NCBI GenBank assembly: GCA_003455945.1
Contig: DMPQ01000240.1
Location: 1-6,092, forward strand
Direction of reading: 5' to 3'
Origin: Planctomycetaceae bacterium
GTDB taxonomy: Bacteria; Planctomycetota; Planctomycetia; Pirellulales; Pirellulaceae
Length of the DNA: 6,092 bases
Position numbers and translations under genes: made by a program. Positions 6,091-6,092 of this stretch are shown here, in pieces. The notes beneath the pieces were generated by a model that searched no databases, was not told the DNA's origin, and saw only the letters and a list, made by a program, of their open reading frames with translations. The first letter of the stretch is position 1. Each line of letters opens with the position of its first letter.

Positions 6091-6092
6091 CC

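Overview
The window looks like a chromosomal stretch of a GC-rich Gram-negative bacterium, most likely a planctomycete (Planctomycetota). The reasons are: a large secreted or membrane-anchored CHAT-domain protein; an RND/ABC-type periplasmic adaptor with a long basic N-terminal tail; wide gene spacing; and intergenic repeats that read 'SPQREQG' or 'ARSVSKG' when translated, a dispersed-repeat style I recall from planctomycete genomes. The lineage is inferred; there is no rRNA or other marker here.

Layout. (1) Bases 1-1495, minus strand: the first 498 residues of an HlyD/MacA-type membrane fusion protein, running off the left edge. (2) Bases 1496-1800: a 305-bp gap holding one copy (A) of an ~82-bp repeat. 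(3) Bases 1801-2223, minus strand: a small exported protein of unknown function (140 aa) with a clear signal peptide, a good ribosome binding site and four cysteines in the mature part. (4) Bases 2224-2994: a 771-bp divergent intergenic region. It holds repeat copy B, a 12-bp inverted repeat around a strong small hairpin, a partial repeat copy C, an AT-rich island and an operator-like palindrome. (5) Bases 2995-6024, plus strand: a 1009-aa protein with an N-terminal hydrophobic segment, a long helical TPR-like region and a C-terminal CHAT protease domain with a His840/Cys920 dyad. (6) Bases 6025-6092: a short tail with an imperfect inverted repeat.

How they may work together. The adaptor would bridge an inner-membrane pump (expected beyond the left edge) and an outer-membrane channel. 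The small exported protein sits upstream of it on the same strand, but 305 bp and a repeat lie between them, so co-transcription is doubtful. The CHAT protein is transcribed divergently from its own region. All three proteins appear to enter or cross the membrane. Beyond that, nothing shows a shared pathway.

The most interesting points are the probable extracytoplasmic CHAT protease with atypical residues around its dyad, and the small secreted gene bracketed by two direct repeat copies. No CRISPR array, tRNA, rRNA, transposase or toxin-antitoxin pair was seen.
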